Below are positions 1 to 11,739 of a stretch of DNA of 64,000 nt, piece after piece. This DNA comes from Vitellaria paradoxa (lineage: Eukaryota > Streptophyta > Magnoliopsida > Ericales > Sapotaceae), in the NCBI GenBank assembly GCA_019916065.1, contig CM034244.1:26404471-26468470 (forward strand), in the 5' to 3' direction. The notes under the pieces were generated by a model. The model was not told the DNA's origin, did not search any database, and saw nothing but the letters and a program-made list of their open reading frames with translations. How positions within the stretch are numbered: position 1 is the stretch's first letter; each line of letters opens with the position of its first letter. Position numbers and translations under genes: made by a program.

Positions 1-1000
1 TAGGACAATAATATGAAGTGTGGAAGACACTAAATAGGACAATAATAAGAAACACATCTAAGCTATGCTATCTGCAGTGATGTATTTCTTATGTTTACTC
101 TAAGCAGTTGCTCTAAATCCTAATATAGTGATGGACACTATTTTATATAATTATACCTTAATTCATTAGAAGTGAGGCTAATTATCATTAGGCCAACACC
201 TCAGTGTTTTGGAAAATTATTGCATAAAACTAGGGAACATACACTATCAAGAAGGAATCCACAATTTCATTTGGGATAGCTGTATTATCCATATTATGAA
301 TATTAACTAATTTTTAAATCTAGATCCGGTCGTCTTAATAATGCGCTATTGAGATGTTGACCAACACAAAATGATTAGAATAATAGTTTTTAGAATAAGA
401 AGGGAGGTATCAATTGGAATTGGATAGCTTCTTAATTCTAATTGTCTCTATAATTAGTGGAGGGGCTTAATTGCTGAATTAAAGAGTGAATAAGGTGTTT
501 TATGAAATTATTTCAATAAATAGGGGTTGGAGTTTAGTTATACCTTTAAAGTGGAGTAAAGTATAATTATTAGGGGATATATTCATAATTATGAGATAAT
601 TATAGGTAATTTCCTAATTAGCCAACTTAAGTTTATTTACTCCTAAGTCCTTTGCTCTTGCCTACATAAGGGATTAGTTTGTTAGGTTGCCAACACAACC
701 TTAGACGTTAGAAAAGCCTTAAGAGGATCCTAATAGGATAAAAAGTAAAAAACCTAGGAGTTTCAATCGTCAGGGAAAAAAAGTTCAAGAAGCCAAGATC
801 AAATCAAGAAATGAAAAAATGACTATTTTGTTTATTGATTTGATTTCATTTTTGTATTTCAAATACAATTACATAAGGAGTTCATAATCTTTCATGCATG
901 ATCAATCCAAAAAAAATTTTAAAACCTATTCTGCTACGTTTTTTTGTTCCCACACACTTAGTGTGTCAGGCGAGCCCTTTTATCCCCTAGGTTTCCCCCA
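1..1000. other. AT-rich intergenic DNA, nothing recognised
   Basis: No open frame of convincing length or composition and no terminal repeats were found. The stretch is AT-rich and lies just outside the Athila-like remnant that follows. It may be more decayed transposon sequence, but nothing in it proves that. Confidence 0.4.
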
Positions 1001-1165
1001 GTGGACGAGCAAGGTCTCGTGAGAGTTTGCAGTAATACTAACCATAAACATTGATGGAATGGTCTCAAGGTGTTACAAATATATTAAGGTCAATGGTGGT
1101 TCAAGTTTAAGCTCAACAAGTCATAAAGTTCAAGTATCATATATAATCCCCCAAGTGTGAACATA

Positions 1166-1205
1166 AACACGAATACTTTTTTTTTTTGGTAAGTAACACG
1201 AATAC
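1166..1205 (-). repeat. Micro-insertion: SINE-like tail with 11-bp target duplication
   Basis: An 18-bp insert of poly(T) followed by GGTAAGT (1,177-1,194) is flanked by a perfect 11-bp direct repeat AACACGAATAC (1,166-1,176 and 1,195-1,205). The insert resembles the tail of the SINE at 53,752 (poly(T) then GGTAACCC). It looks like an extremely 5'-truncated SINE copy in minus orientation. Slippage alone would not produce the flanking duplication. Confidence 0.5.
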
Positions 1206-1708
1206 TCATGAACAAGGGACGAACATGTGTGTAAACTATTATCATCTATTCCATGAGGTCATGGAAGCATGAAAGGACTTGGTTTTGACTTCAAAATGTC
1301 ACCAGAACTGCCACTCGTCAAATGAAATTCACTTGCCATATGTTCATACAGAAATATTAGCAATGATGCTATCTATGATGCACATAATCCCACAAATATG
1401 CAAAGGAATTGAATTAAAGATCAAAGCGGTAAAGCTCACACAAGACTGTTCCAATGCCATACAAGATGTCACACCACACAACCACACAAGAGTACTACAT
1501 GCATAGAATAAGAGTTCCTTGCTTAGAATCCACTAGATTTTTGTTTAGGTTGTAACTTAGCCATGGGAGTGGGGTAGACAATGATGGACAGGGAATTCAA
1601 AGTGTATATCTCAGGATAAAAGTGTAAGAGTGCAACAAAAGTCCAAACCAACTCATTCTCACAATGAATGTAATGATAAGCATAAGTCTCATAAATGAAT
1701 AAACAAAA

Positions 1709-1730
1709 GTAATTTTTTTTTTTGGTAATT
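1709..1730 (-). repeat. Second poly(T)-GGT micro-insertion
   Basis: A poly(T) run followed by GGTAATT is flanked by the 6-bp repeat GTAATT (1,709-1,714 and 1,725-1,730). It resembles the micro-insertion at 1,166, but the duplication is short enough to arise by chance. Confidence 0.25.
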
Positions 1731-3149
1731 ATTCAACAATGATAACATATGGAAATAAATCCCTACATTGTCACTCAATTCTCTTTCAAAAGTTTGTATT
1801 CCAGCCCAACTTCACAACTAGACAATGAAGCACTCAGTGTAACCTAAGACATATAAGGGTAAGTCTAAAATGTGTGAAAGGGTGAAAATGGTTTAAACAT
1901 GAGGTGAAAAACAACCCAAAAAAAAAATCAAAATCTTTTATTTACAGGCTTCAAGTTGGTTCCTAGGGTAATTGAAATTCAAGAAAGGATGAAAAGGCCA
2001 AAACTAGCAAAGTTGGCCTAGCTTCACATTCCAAGCTCACAACAAGTCATGATGTGCCAAGTAGTGCTCATGCAAGTGTCTGTGATATAAAAAGTGCATT
2101 GAAATGTAGATTTGAAACAGTTAAGCTTTGATTATGTGGAACCTCTCATAAAAATATATTAGGCTCAAAAGCTCACTACTATGAGGTGTAAGTCTCTACT
2201 TAAGTCCAAACATGTTCAATTGACCAAGTAAAACAAATTCCACTATTAAGCACACAATTTCCTCCAAAATACTCAAAATGCACAAGGAAATGATACTCTC
2301 AACTTGAACTAAGTACCTTATCATAGATTGAACAAGAACCATTCATCACTCTCTCAATAAGTTCCATAAGAAACCAACAAAAAGGGCTTACATATAGGTA
2401 ATAATGTGCTAAGATCATGTAACATAGCTCAAGTATACTAAAAAAAAATTTTAAAAATTAGGTAATTTAGCTCAAAATTTTGTCATGTGACTACGACCCC
2501 TAACCTAAACTAGACATTGTCCTCAACGTGAGAACCATGAAGCACATGTGAGTCTGTAGTGTACAAAAGTGAGTATGATGATGAGCATAAAATGGTGGTC
2601 CTAGTGGGCACTAATCAAAGCATAGCGTAAGTAACCAAGCATGCATCCAAAATGACAGCCTCACAAGCATAATATTGTATCTTCCAACCTAACTTCTACA
2701 ACACTACCAATTAGCAATAAACAATGAATCCAAAAGTGTGCAGCTCCAAAGTATAGAAGCATAAAAGGTAAAAGAAGGACATTACCTCGTAGCACCCTTA
2801 TTAAACTAAATAAATCCTACAAAACAAAAAGTTAAAAATAAAAGAAAAGAAAAATAAAAGAATTAAAAGAAAATAAGAAAATATCCACAGAGAAAAGAAA
2901 ATAAAGAAAGACTAAAATAAAGAATATGTACAAAAGAAAACTCAAACCTAAAAATGGTGTTGTATTTCATTCATAAAGCACTAGGTCGAGTACATGAGAT
3001 AAAGATGGTCAAAGTAACTTTAGCATTAGTCTAAAATCAACAACAACCTCAAAATGAAATTAATTTTAGGTCTATAAAATTCAAAATATCTAATCCTAGA
3101 CCTAAATTAACAACAAAAATGCTTTAAAGCATCAAAACATTGCTCAGCG

Positions 3150-4469
3150 CCCCTAAGCATTAGGCTAAGGTAGAGGTGGTGGATGATGGTCCTAAGGTAG
3201 TGGGGGTGGAACCAAAGTACGGAGCATGGTAAGTGCTAAGTCTAAGAGGCCCCTTATAGTGGCCCGGTCGGCCTCTATCCACTGGATGAGGGTGGCCGAG
3301 TCTCGGTGTAGTGGGACCTCATTCTCTAATCATTATAGGTGGCCTTCAATACTGAAGATAGTATCTTTCATAGTAGGTATGCAAGGAGGTAGAGCAATAA
3401 GGGCAAGGCATAGGATTGGTGGAGGTGGAAGTAGCTGCCTGAGGATGAGGATGCCAGGGTGGATAAGGTGGTACCCAGAGATGGATGACTGTGAAGCTTA
3501 GCTATGCTTCAAGTATCGGTAGTACTAGAGATACAAGCTAATGGCTTCATCATTTATAGGCTGGCATCTATCTTAATAAGACCAACCTCCAAGAGGCACA
3601 TAACAAGTTTAGTCAATAGAAAGCTAAAGGTGCCGTATGTCATCTTTGTTCTCTATTTGATTGCCCCCATGACAACCGATGCCAAGTCAATAGATGCTTG
3701 AAACAAGTGCATATATCAAGAGAGCTCAGTCTGGCCTGACTTGGTCATTATGGGGGAATGGCATGATCTGTGAGCAAGTAAGCTAATACAAAATGTGTAA
3801 TTTAGGCTTAGTTGATTCTTCTGGAACTGCCTCATTAGTCACTAAGTCCAAGTGTGTCCATCCAAGACCTCTTGAGCCAATACATTAGAAGCTGGCTGAT
3901 ACTCCTCAAGAAATGGATAGCCTAGGTCCTCAACTCATGCAACACGTAAAAGTTCAACAACACGATTAGTGTTAAGGTTGATATGGCATCCAAAAACCTT
4001 GGATTGAACCCCTTCCTAACCTAGGGAATCCACATCCTCACACACTACACCATTAACAAAACATTTCGTACAAAAACTGGATCAATAGTAGAGTGAAATG
4101 GCATAGCATCAATCTATCCCTGGGTTACCATCACGGCTCTAAGGGGAGTGGGGTTTTCCTTAAAGTGCTCTAAGTTGATTGCCCGCTCACATAACATACC
4201 CTATTACTCCAGTAGGAGTGATACAACTTTTGGATTAACTTGCTATTGAAGTGGGAAGAATCATAGTAAAGATTTTCATCTTCTTCTTATTCCTCCTCCG
4301 ACTCATATTCGGAGTGCTCAGGAGCTTGCTTAGAGCCACTATGCTTTTCTTTAGATTGCTTACTGTTATCCTCCTTAGAATGTTCAACTTGTTCTTTTAA
4401 AGAACATGAGGGAGATGGAGTAGGTGGGGCCTTGTATTTTGATCTTGAACGATCCATGAACATAGTCAT
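3150..4469 (-). pseudogene. Retrotransposon plant-transposon-protein-like ORF, broken
   Basis: An open start on the minus strand (ATG at 4,469) gives a 60-residue charged, low-complexity N-terminus ending in SEYESEEE. It is then interrupted by stops, while the other frames continue with recognisable pieces: a WIDAMPFHST-like stretch, LLNFYVLHEL, IYALV and FSFLLTKLVMC. The order of these pieces resembles the plant-transposon-protein domain found as an extra ORF in Athila-type Gypsy elements. Several stops and frame changes mean no full protein can be made. The family match is from memory and moderate. The flanking motif at 2,491-2,537 supports a Gypsy origin. Confidence 0.45.
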
Positions 4470-5526
4470 AAACTCCCAATTAGTCCCACATTAAGAGCCC
4501 CAAGTTAATGAACTAAACTCCATAGTTGTACTTTCAAATCCTTACAGACAATTGAGCACACAACTTCTATGCACAACCTTGATCTCTCCTAATCAACTCA
4601 TGAAATAGCAAGCACATCTACCAAATTTAGCACGTCAAGCAATATAATCAATTTCCCATAAATTACAACCCATAATTCCCCATGAATTCTTTTTTTTTTT
4701 TAGCTCACTCAAAAATTTTATCAAATAGGTTGTGAACAAACTCTCAAAAACCTCTTCGAAGTGCAATGTATGCCAAGAAAATCCTCCTAATCAAACACCC
4801 AATTACAAATAAACTCAAAATAACACTCAGAAATTCAGAATATGGTTAATCTAACAAAACCCTAAGTTTGGTACTAACCTCACTGTCTATTTTCTGCTCA
4901 ACCCTAGCTTCTCGACACTCCGTTCTGTCCAAATAGCGAATGGTGGTTTGATAATTGGAGGTGAGGTGAAAATGAAAGGAAAGTTGGAGAAGGCACGGAG
5001 GAATGACAATGAGAACCTTGGACGAGCAACTGTGAAAGTGTTAGAAAGAGCATTTTAAGTGAAGATGTGAACTAGGAGAAATTAAAATTAGGTAAAGCTC
5101 TAATACTACAACTAAAAGGTCAGGTGAGCCATTTAAAAAAGCATATGACCATGATCAGGCACACAAGGGACACAAGGTGGGCGTGCCTATGGGTAGGCGC
5201 ATCCAAAAGGTTATGTAGGTGCATAGATAGACCAAATTTTGCATCTCAAGTCCAAAATCCCATACACCAAGCCTAAGCTCTCAATCTACTCACTAATCAG
5301 ACAAGGAACAACTCAGAACGACCTTCCTAAAACCTAATAAGACTCCAAAGAAAGAAAATAAATAAAATAAGAGACTCACTATAAAGACTAGAACAGAAAG
5401 AAAGGAAAAAGCAAAAGACAAATTAAAAGTCACTATATACATGAGCTCCTAACTCATAACTTTAACAATTAGAGAAAATGATTCAGAACCAAAATACGAG
5501 GCTAGAATAGCTAGAGGTTGTGACAA

Positions 5527-6445
5527 ATGAAAACAATAGATTCCTCCGAAGTATTTATGATTACCACTATAGAATTGGAGCACCGTTCCCACCACTACCA
5601 CCACCACTGTAGTGGCATTGCAAGACCACTAATTTTTTTTTTTTGTTTTTATCTTTTTGTTTTTCAATTTGAGTATTTGCATTGTATTGATTATGATAGC
5701 CACTCAAAACTGAATTTTGTTTTTTCTTCTGCTAAAAACTAGGGTCTGTAATATTTTGAATATGGTTATTCTCTTTTTAATGGTTACCATAGGATGATTA
5801 TATACTATTTTACTATTTTATTGTTAGGATTTATGCCAATTATTCATTTTATTATGAACATGCTTGAAAGACAAGCACATGGATTTCAGTGTGATGTCTG
5901 ATTCTGATACTTTTGAGTCTTATGTGCATATTCATCTACTTGATAAGGATGACGACAGTCTCTAGGTTTGTGAATAGTGTGATGGCTTCTTTACCAATTT
6001 CTGTCTATTTATAGACGATAACAGTGACTTAGCTCAAATACTGATGTTGAGACCTAGCTTGATGAGGATTTTATTATTGGAACTACCATACCTATACCTC
6101 TTCGAAGATCCTTTATGTGCTTTAAGGCTCCCCATATGCTTTTCTAGCCTAATGAGAAGGAGATAAAGACAAAGTCTTGGAAGGATATGCCAGTAATAGA
6201 TTTTACTGTTGATGATGATTTTACTGTCATTTACCATTTATTCTATCTTCCTCCATTTTAGTACTTATATATCTTGATAGGTAATATTTACCCTATTCAC
6301 CTTCTTTCTTTTTACCGATCAATTTACCGTGTTACATTATTCATAATAAGTTGGGGGTAGATACAAATACACTCTCTTTGTTAGCACCATTTTCTTCCCT
6401 AGACTTGGTTATCATATTCTTATGCCACCATATACATATATATTT
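5527..6445 (+). other. Unassigned stretch before a Gypsy post-pol motif
   Basis: Short acidic frames such as SDSDTFESYV and IDFTVDDDFTV appear, but none is long or recognisable. From its position before the motif at 6,452 this is probably the eroded end of a plus-strand Gypsy polyprotein. That is inference only. Confidence 0.3.
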
Positions 6446-6451
6446 TGTTTG

Positions 6452-7390
6452 GACACATTGAGGATAATGCAACTTTAAGTTGGGCGGTAGGGGCATGTGC
6501 ATGTATAATGATCAAAATTTTTTGTTGAATTTAGAACTTGACTTAGCATGAAAATGGATATCCCATGCATGAATTTGACTAGTTTTAAGATAGTGTTAAT
6601 TGGTAAAAGAATGAATGATTTAGTTCTAGCTTTAAACAAGGAAACAAATCAAAAAATAAGCATGAATTTCTTTCTAAAATATAGAAAACTTGCCACTGGA
6701 AATTGTTAAAATTAGAATGTATTGAGGATTAGAGTTTATGAAAATTAATTGTCTAAGTGTGCCAAGACATAGGTGGAGATTCAAAACCTTACACTTTGTG
6801 AGCTTTAGAGCCATAACGTTCTTCTTGAGGGGTCACAAGGATTCTGTTAAATTTCTTTTATATCAATCAATGCATAATTAGGCATTACACTAGACTCGCA
6901 CACACGAGCTAGGCTCGACCACTTCACATTTCATGCATCATTTGCCTTTAAGGTTGTGTGCACTAATCATTACAAAGTGGAGGATTATATTGTGAGATTA
7001 TGGCTGTAGAAAGTGGAAAGAGACTTTGGATATCCCAAGGTATTCAGGCGTAACGGTTTTCGTGCGTAGTCGAACCTCTAGACCCATTGTCTCTAATTGC
7101 ACAAACTAGTCGAGTGTCACTAAAAAGGGCCATTTGTCACATCTTTCAAAACTAAAATTAAAACATTTTAAATCACAACCAAAACTCGAGTTTCTCAACA
7201 CACCCATTTTCAAAGTGTTGGGTGACGACTCCTAATCTCTATAATCAAGGTCCTATTTTAAAACAAAAATATACCTATTCATATTTGGGAGGTCTCGGAT
7301 GCCCTGTGTCACAATAAGGACTCATGACCTGCACCCGTCGACCCTGGCGCATGATATCCGGTCGCGATAGCTGGCGACTCCACTGGGGAC
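6452..7390 (+). mobile_element. Ty3/Gypsy remnant: post-pol motif to LTR end and primer site
   Basis: At 6,452-6,493 the plus strand carries CATTGAGGATAATGC then TTTAAGTTGGGCGG, a version of the motif that follows the pol region of many plant Gypsy elements. At 7,372-7,390 the sequence TGGCGACTCCACTGGGGAC begins with TGG, as a tRNA primer-binding site does, and follows GGTCGCGATAGC. Similar junctions mark the end of a 5' LTR in plant Gypsy elements. The start of the LTR could not be fixed. The relation between the two motifs suggests tandem or recombined copies. Confidence 0.45.
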
Positions 7391-8290
7391 CCAGCTCCTG
7401 CTTCGAGGGTTCAACCATAGTTTCCCCTCTTTGCAGTCGCTATCTCACATTATAATCTCTAGTTTATTTATTCAAAACATGCACCTTATTTTCCCATTTG
7501 AAATTTTCAACTATAATGTATGCATTTTGTTATTTCATTTATACTGTGCATATTAACCTATTCAATTGCAAATAAACTTCATGTATGTATATATTCTAAT
7601 TTGTTTCACAAGGTGTATAAATAAATAAGGCAAAAAACTTAATTGCTTTCCCTATCTGTTATAAACCCGTCTCTCCTAAATCATACACTGTACACTTCAT
7701 TGAGCATATTCTATATAAACCATTTTTACCCTTTAGTTAGTTGAGGGAGGTCAGTACCCTCCAAGATATGGTTACGTAATACGGTTAGCCTGACAGGAGT
7801 ACCATAATTCTTCCCAGATGGATCATCAACCTGCAAAGGTTTTCTTTGGAAAACTAGAGGTTTGAAGATCCAGTGGCCGTTAACCTTTTTAGGGTGCATT
7901 AAATCAAGCCGTGAACCTCATGTCACATATAGTCAAGCCATAGGCTAGAGCCTCTCAAAACCTTATTTTTATAAGAACACTAGAGGAGATGATACTAACC
8001 CATTTGTTCACTCTGATTGCATACAAACACTCATTCATACACAATAGAGGAGAGCACTGAATGTTGTCTCTACACAGCAATAAAGCCTACTTATTCTTGT
8101 CTAAACGGATCAAGTCCCAAATAGACCATTCATTTATGCACAGTAACCCTTAAGGTTCACTTTTTCAAACAAAACAAAGAGATTGTCATTCAGATCCAAG
8201 TTTGCCCAGCATTTATCCATTGAGTCAAAGTCAATGCATATCCCAGTTCAAAAACCGAGACTTTACCAAATTTCACCTAAAAATTGTCAA
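7391..8290 (+). other. Possible Gypsy leader, no coding seen
   Basis: This follows the putative primer-binding site, so it could be the untranslated leader of a Gypsy element. I see no gag-like frame. The stretch is AT-rich with many stops in every frame. Confidence 0.3.
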
Positions 8291-8291
8291 A

Positions 8292-8615
8292 AGTTTCAAT
8301 CCGAAACTCTACTGGATTTGAGTTAGAGATTTAATAGAATCTCTAAATCTAGGCCAAAATCTTCAAAAACACTTACTGGAATTTTCATCTTCAAGTCCAA
8401 TCATAGTTTCAACCCGAAACTCTATCGGATTTGAGATAAAAATCCTGAGTTAGAGTTTCTTCAAATTTCTATCTAGATCTAAGATTTTTATCAAAACCCT
8501 ACCCAAAAATCTAGAACAGTTTTAACTTAAAACTCTATCGGATTTAAGGCAAGATTTTCTACAAAATCTCACGCTAGAAATTCATCAAAGTTTCAACCTG
8601 AAACTCTGTCAAAAT
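8292..8615 (+). repeat. Four degenerate copies of a 31-bp motif
   Basis: A motif close to AGTTTCAACCCGAAACTCT followed by ATCGGATTTGAG occurs at about 8,292, 8,405, 8,518 and 8,589. The spacing of the first three is about 113 bp and the last copy is incomplete. The copies differ at several positions, so the array is old. It lies in the possible leader of the Gypsy remnant. No function is evident. Confidence 0.6.
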
Positions 8616-9354
8616 TTTGGTAGATTTTGAACTGCTATATGCAATGACAAAAACTCAGTTGGGTCAATAAAGGGCACCCATTCAAATAAAGAGGAAGTTA
8701 TGTCTAGCCAGCTAGACAATCGAAGATTATAAATGAAGATCCGACGACTCGAAGAGTAGATAGGATTTTTATTTTCATTTTTATTCTTCAATGTAAAAGT
8801 ATTCACTACATTTTATAAAGTGAATACTCATTTCAGTTCAATTCATTCATTATTTAATACTTCTTCCAATGACATATTTGAATCGGATAAAGTAATAAAC
8901 AAGGATTACACTACACAAACACATCACCACAACATCTAACATCACAATCAAATCTGTTATTAACAAGACCTCATCACATCCAAATCATCTTATCACATTA
9001 TCAATGTTGATTGCACCGTTTATACTTATCACATCTTTTACTTAACATCTTTGACTCATGTTATCATTAGTCCATTTTCCTAATCACTATTTCATGACAC
9101 GTAAACTTAATATAGTACTCAATATTTTATTTCATTATCAAGCCTTATATTAAAATATCCTTTTGAAAATCATCGAGTATCATTCCTTTGAAAACTTTGA
9201 GTGTCCATTTCTATATAAAAGAAATCCTTCCTTGAAAATGATTTCAATGAATAGCTCAGATTTATACACATCAAATCTTCCCCCACAAGTTCCTGCCTAA
9301 TCATTTGTAGCTGATCAACACTGCCCAATCACTTGCAGCTGAACCTTCTCTCTC

Positions 9355-9640
9355 ATTCTCTCTCTGTTCCAACCCATCCCCTTCTTTTTCTCTCTTTCTC
9401 CTTCGCTTACGTTACGGTCACTAGACAACCACCGCCGTCACACTGACACTTCAACCATCGCTGCTAGTTATCTCTCTTTATATATAGATATATATATATA
9501 TATATATCTCACTCTCTCTCTGTTCCAGCCTAACCCCTCTTATTTCTCTCTTTTTCCTTCACTGGACAACCACAGCCATTTTAGTGCCACTTCGGCATCG
9601 CTGTTGGTACTCTCTATATATATATAGATATATATAAGAA
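9355..9640 (+). repeat. Two-copy tandem duplication of about 150 bp with AT microsatellites
   Basis: Each copy starts with TCTCTCTCTGTTCCA, runs through a CT-rich block (TTTCTCTCTTT), a region related to GGACAACCACAGCC, then CATCGCTG, and ends in an (AT)n tract with an internal AGATATATAT. The first copy spans about 9,355-9,504 and the second about 9,509-9,640. CT-rich blocks of this kind occur in plant 5' leaders, but no coding region follows. Confidence 0.6.
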
Positions 9641-9659
9641 GACCCACCCTGCGGGCCTT

Positions 9660-11010
9660 CTTCATTACGCCCATGGCAAGATTGTCACTCAAGTTATCAC
9701 CATCCCTATTTCTAGAAATTGATCTTTAGGATAAGAATTAACCCCCATATCCATAAAATCAACTAGGGAATCAACCCATTTGTTAAAATCCCTTCATATA
9801 CGCACAAAGACTAGGCTTTCCCCATCTCTACGCCCTATAAAATTTCTTTGGGGTGGATTTAACTTATTTCACATTTAAATGTCCATTCATTTTTTGGGTT
9901 TTGTGTAGATCCTAAGAGAATGAATTTGAGAGTTATGATGTGAAAGAATTTGCCCATTTCTCCATATTGATAATACATGTATATGTAATTGAAAGGTAAA
10001 ATTAAACCCTCATATTCATGTCATCTTGGTGCCCAAGAACTGAATATAAATCTTAGTTAGGTATTATACAATTTGGTCAAGTTTTTTTTATTTTCTTAAA
10101 ATCATTCATTAACTAGTAAGTTAATTTATTGGTTTCTTAGTATTATTTTTCCCAATTTCCAAGTCATCAGAAGTTTAGCCATTGTTTAAACTTGAGTTTT
10201 GCCATACATTTGAAGGGTGTTTGCCTTGTGGTTAACTTTTTTCTTCTTTTAGTCTAATATAATTTCTTTTAGTAAGTCTCTGTATTTGTTTGGCAAAATG
10301 AATCCACTTTTATAGTAAAAATTGAATCATTTTTTTTATTACTTTTATTATTTTGATATCTTTTAGTTACTTATCCAAAATAAAATTTTGGGCACTATTG
10401 TAAACTGTTTTTCGTTAATTTTGCTTGAATAGTGGTTAATCACCATCTAAGTTGTCCCCAGCTATATTCAAGATATTGCATTAATATTACTATATTAATT
10501 TATTAAAAATTTTTAATGAAAAAATTTTATTTAATGACAACAAATTTATTATTAATTTGTTTTTATCACTAGAATCCCATTTGCAATAAAAATTATTTTT
10601 TTGGTGTCTTTAGACACGGGCAAATAGTAGCTTGCTTTGGTTGCTAAGTTATTTTCTGCATTATAATTCTTATATGGTTAATTTAACACATGATACAAAT
10701 AGTAGCTTGCTTTGGTTGGTAAGTTAAAAGGGCTATTTGATAAAATATAGATGAGTATTTGTTTTCACAATTAATATTTAATTTTAATGAATTTTCAGGT
10801 TGCAACATAATCAACTTACAGCAATTTGTGATTATGAAAGATGTCACAATTTTTTGTCATGTGAGTTAGATTTTCTTAAATAGCTCAATTTTCATTGCGA
10901 TTAATATGTACTTTTGCTTACGTTATTTAAAATATAGATGGATGCAAAAATACATCAAACGGTAAATTATAATCTGTTTACTCCTTTTTATTTTATCAAT
11001 TTTTAAGGTA
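9660..11010. other. Intergenic DNA with a 23-bp direct repeat
   Basis: No gene is recognisable. A perfect 23-bp repeat CAAATAGTAGCTTGCTTTGG-TTG occurs at 10,621-10,643 and 10,696-10,718, a spacing of 75 bp. The intervening sequence is not otherwise duplicated over its full length. Confidence 0.5.
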
Positions 11011-11603
11011 CTAGAGATAACCCGTGCATACGACACTCATCCATAAAAGAAAAAAAATTAAGACATGGCATGAAAATTGTATTATCGTCAATTTATTCCC
11101 CTCTCAAATGCCTTTGTATATATATGTTCAATTTTTGCGTGAGAAAAATATAGGCATTGTGATTTAGGATGAACAAGCCTTGGTTTGGTTTGATTTGTTA
11201 TTCAGGATGAACAAGACTTTAATGCTATGCGCATTTGTGAGGTAAGACTACTATTTTAATGTAACAAAGTGTTGTCTTAACAACTTTATATCAAATCAAG
11301 CACAAAAAATATTTCAAAAAATTTCAAAATCAATCATTTGAAAATAATTTTTACACTCCAAATTTCAAAAAAATTTACTTTTCTTGACTTTTAATTTTTT
11401 TAACATCATTTCAAGATTTACACTTCAAAATTTTAAAATCACGACACACCCCCCCCACAAACACACACCGTGACACCATCAAACCGAGCCTTCCCCTCCC
11501 CCAACCTTTCACACACACACACCCCCAAAACCAAGCCTCCCCTCTCCCCCAGTCTTCCACATAAGACAAACATCGTATCACCTTTCCTCTTTTATTATAT
11601 AGA
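11011..11603 (-). mobile_element. Non-autonomous Helitron, minus strand, about 593 bp
   Basis: Read on the minus strand the element starts with TCTATATAATAAAAGAGG and ends with GTCGTATGCACGGGTTATCT then CTAG. Helitrons start with TC, end with CTRR preceded by a short GC-rich hairpin, and insert between A and T. Here the base before TC is A (11,604) and the base after CTAG is T (11,010). The imperfect stem is formed by GTGTC and GCAC around GTAT. It contains a C-rich and CA-rich interior and no helicase. Its orientation is opposite to the Rep-helicase gene at 12.9-17.2 kb, so it is a separate insertion. Confidence 0.6.
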
Positions 11604-11735
11604 TCCAAGATAAGATAGTAAGATATTAATTTTTTCAACTTATTTTTGATAAGCCGATGTTGTTTTATTATATAGATTCTGAGGTATCATAACAAGACAT
11701 TAATTTTTTGAACTTATTTTTTACAAACAATGACT
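11589..11735 (-). repeat. 74-bp tandem duplication that doubles the Helitron 5' terminus
   Basis: A unit beginning TTTTATTATATAGAT and continuing to TTAATTTTTT-AACTTATTTTT occurs at about 11,589-11,662 and 11,663-11,735. The unit spans the 5' terminus of the Helitron at 11,603, so a second TCTATATAATAAAA end lies outside the element. The copies have diverged in the middle. Confidence 0.55.
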
Positions 11736-11739
11736 AAGG

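Larger units (their letters stand above)
1000..5100 (-). mobile_element. Decayed Ty3/Gypsy (Athila-like) remnant, minus strand
   Basis: Read on the minus strand, the segment runs from a leader (about 5.1-4.5 kb) through a broken plant-transposon-protein frame (about 4.47-3.15 kb) to a long non-coding 3' tail (2.5-1.0 kb). At 2,491-2,537 the minus strand has TTGAGGACAATG followed by a TTTAGGTTAGGGG-like stretch. In many plant Gypsy elements a motif of this kind (GAGGACAATG then TTTAAGTTTGGGGG) follows the last coding region. No LTR pair or target duplication was identified, so the limits are approximate. Lineage assignment is an inference from the coding remnant and this motif. Confidence 0.5.
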
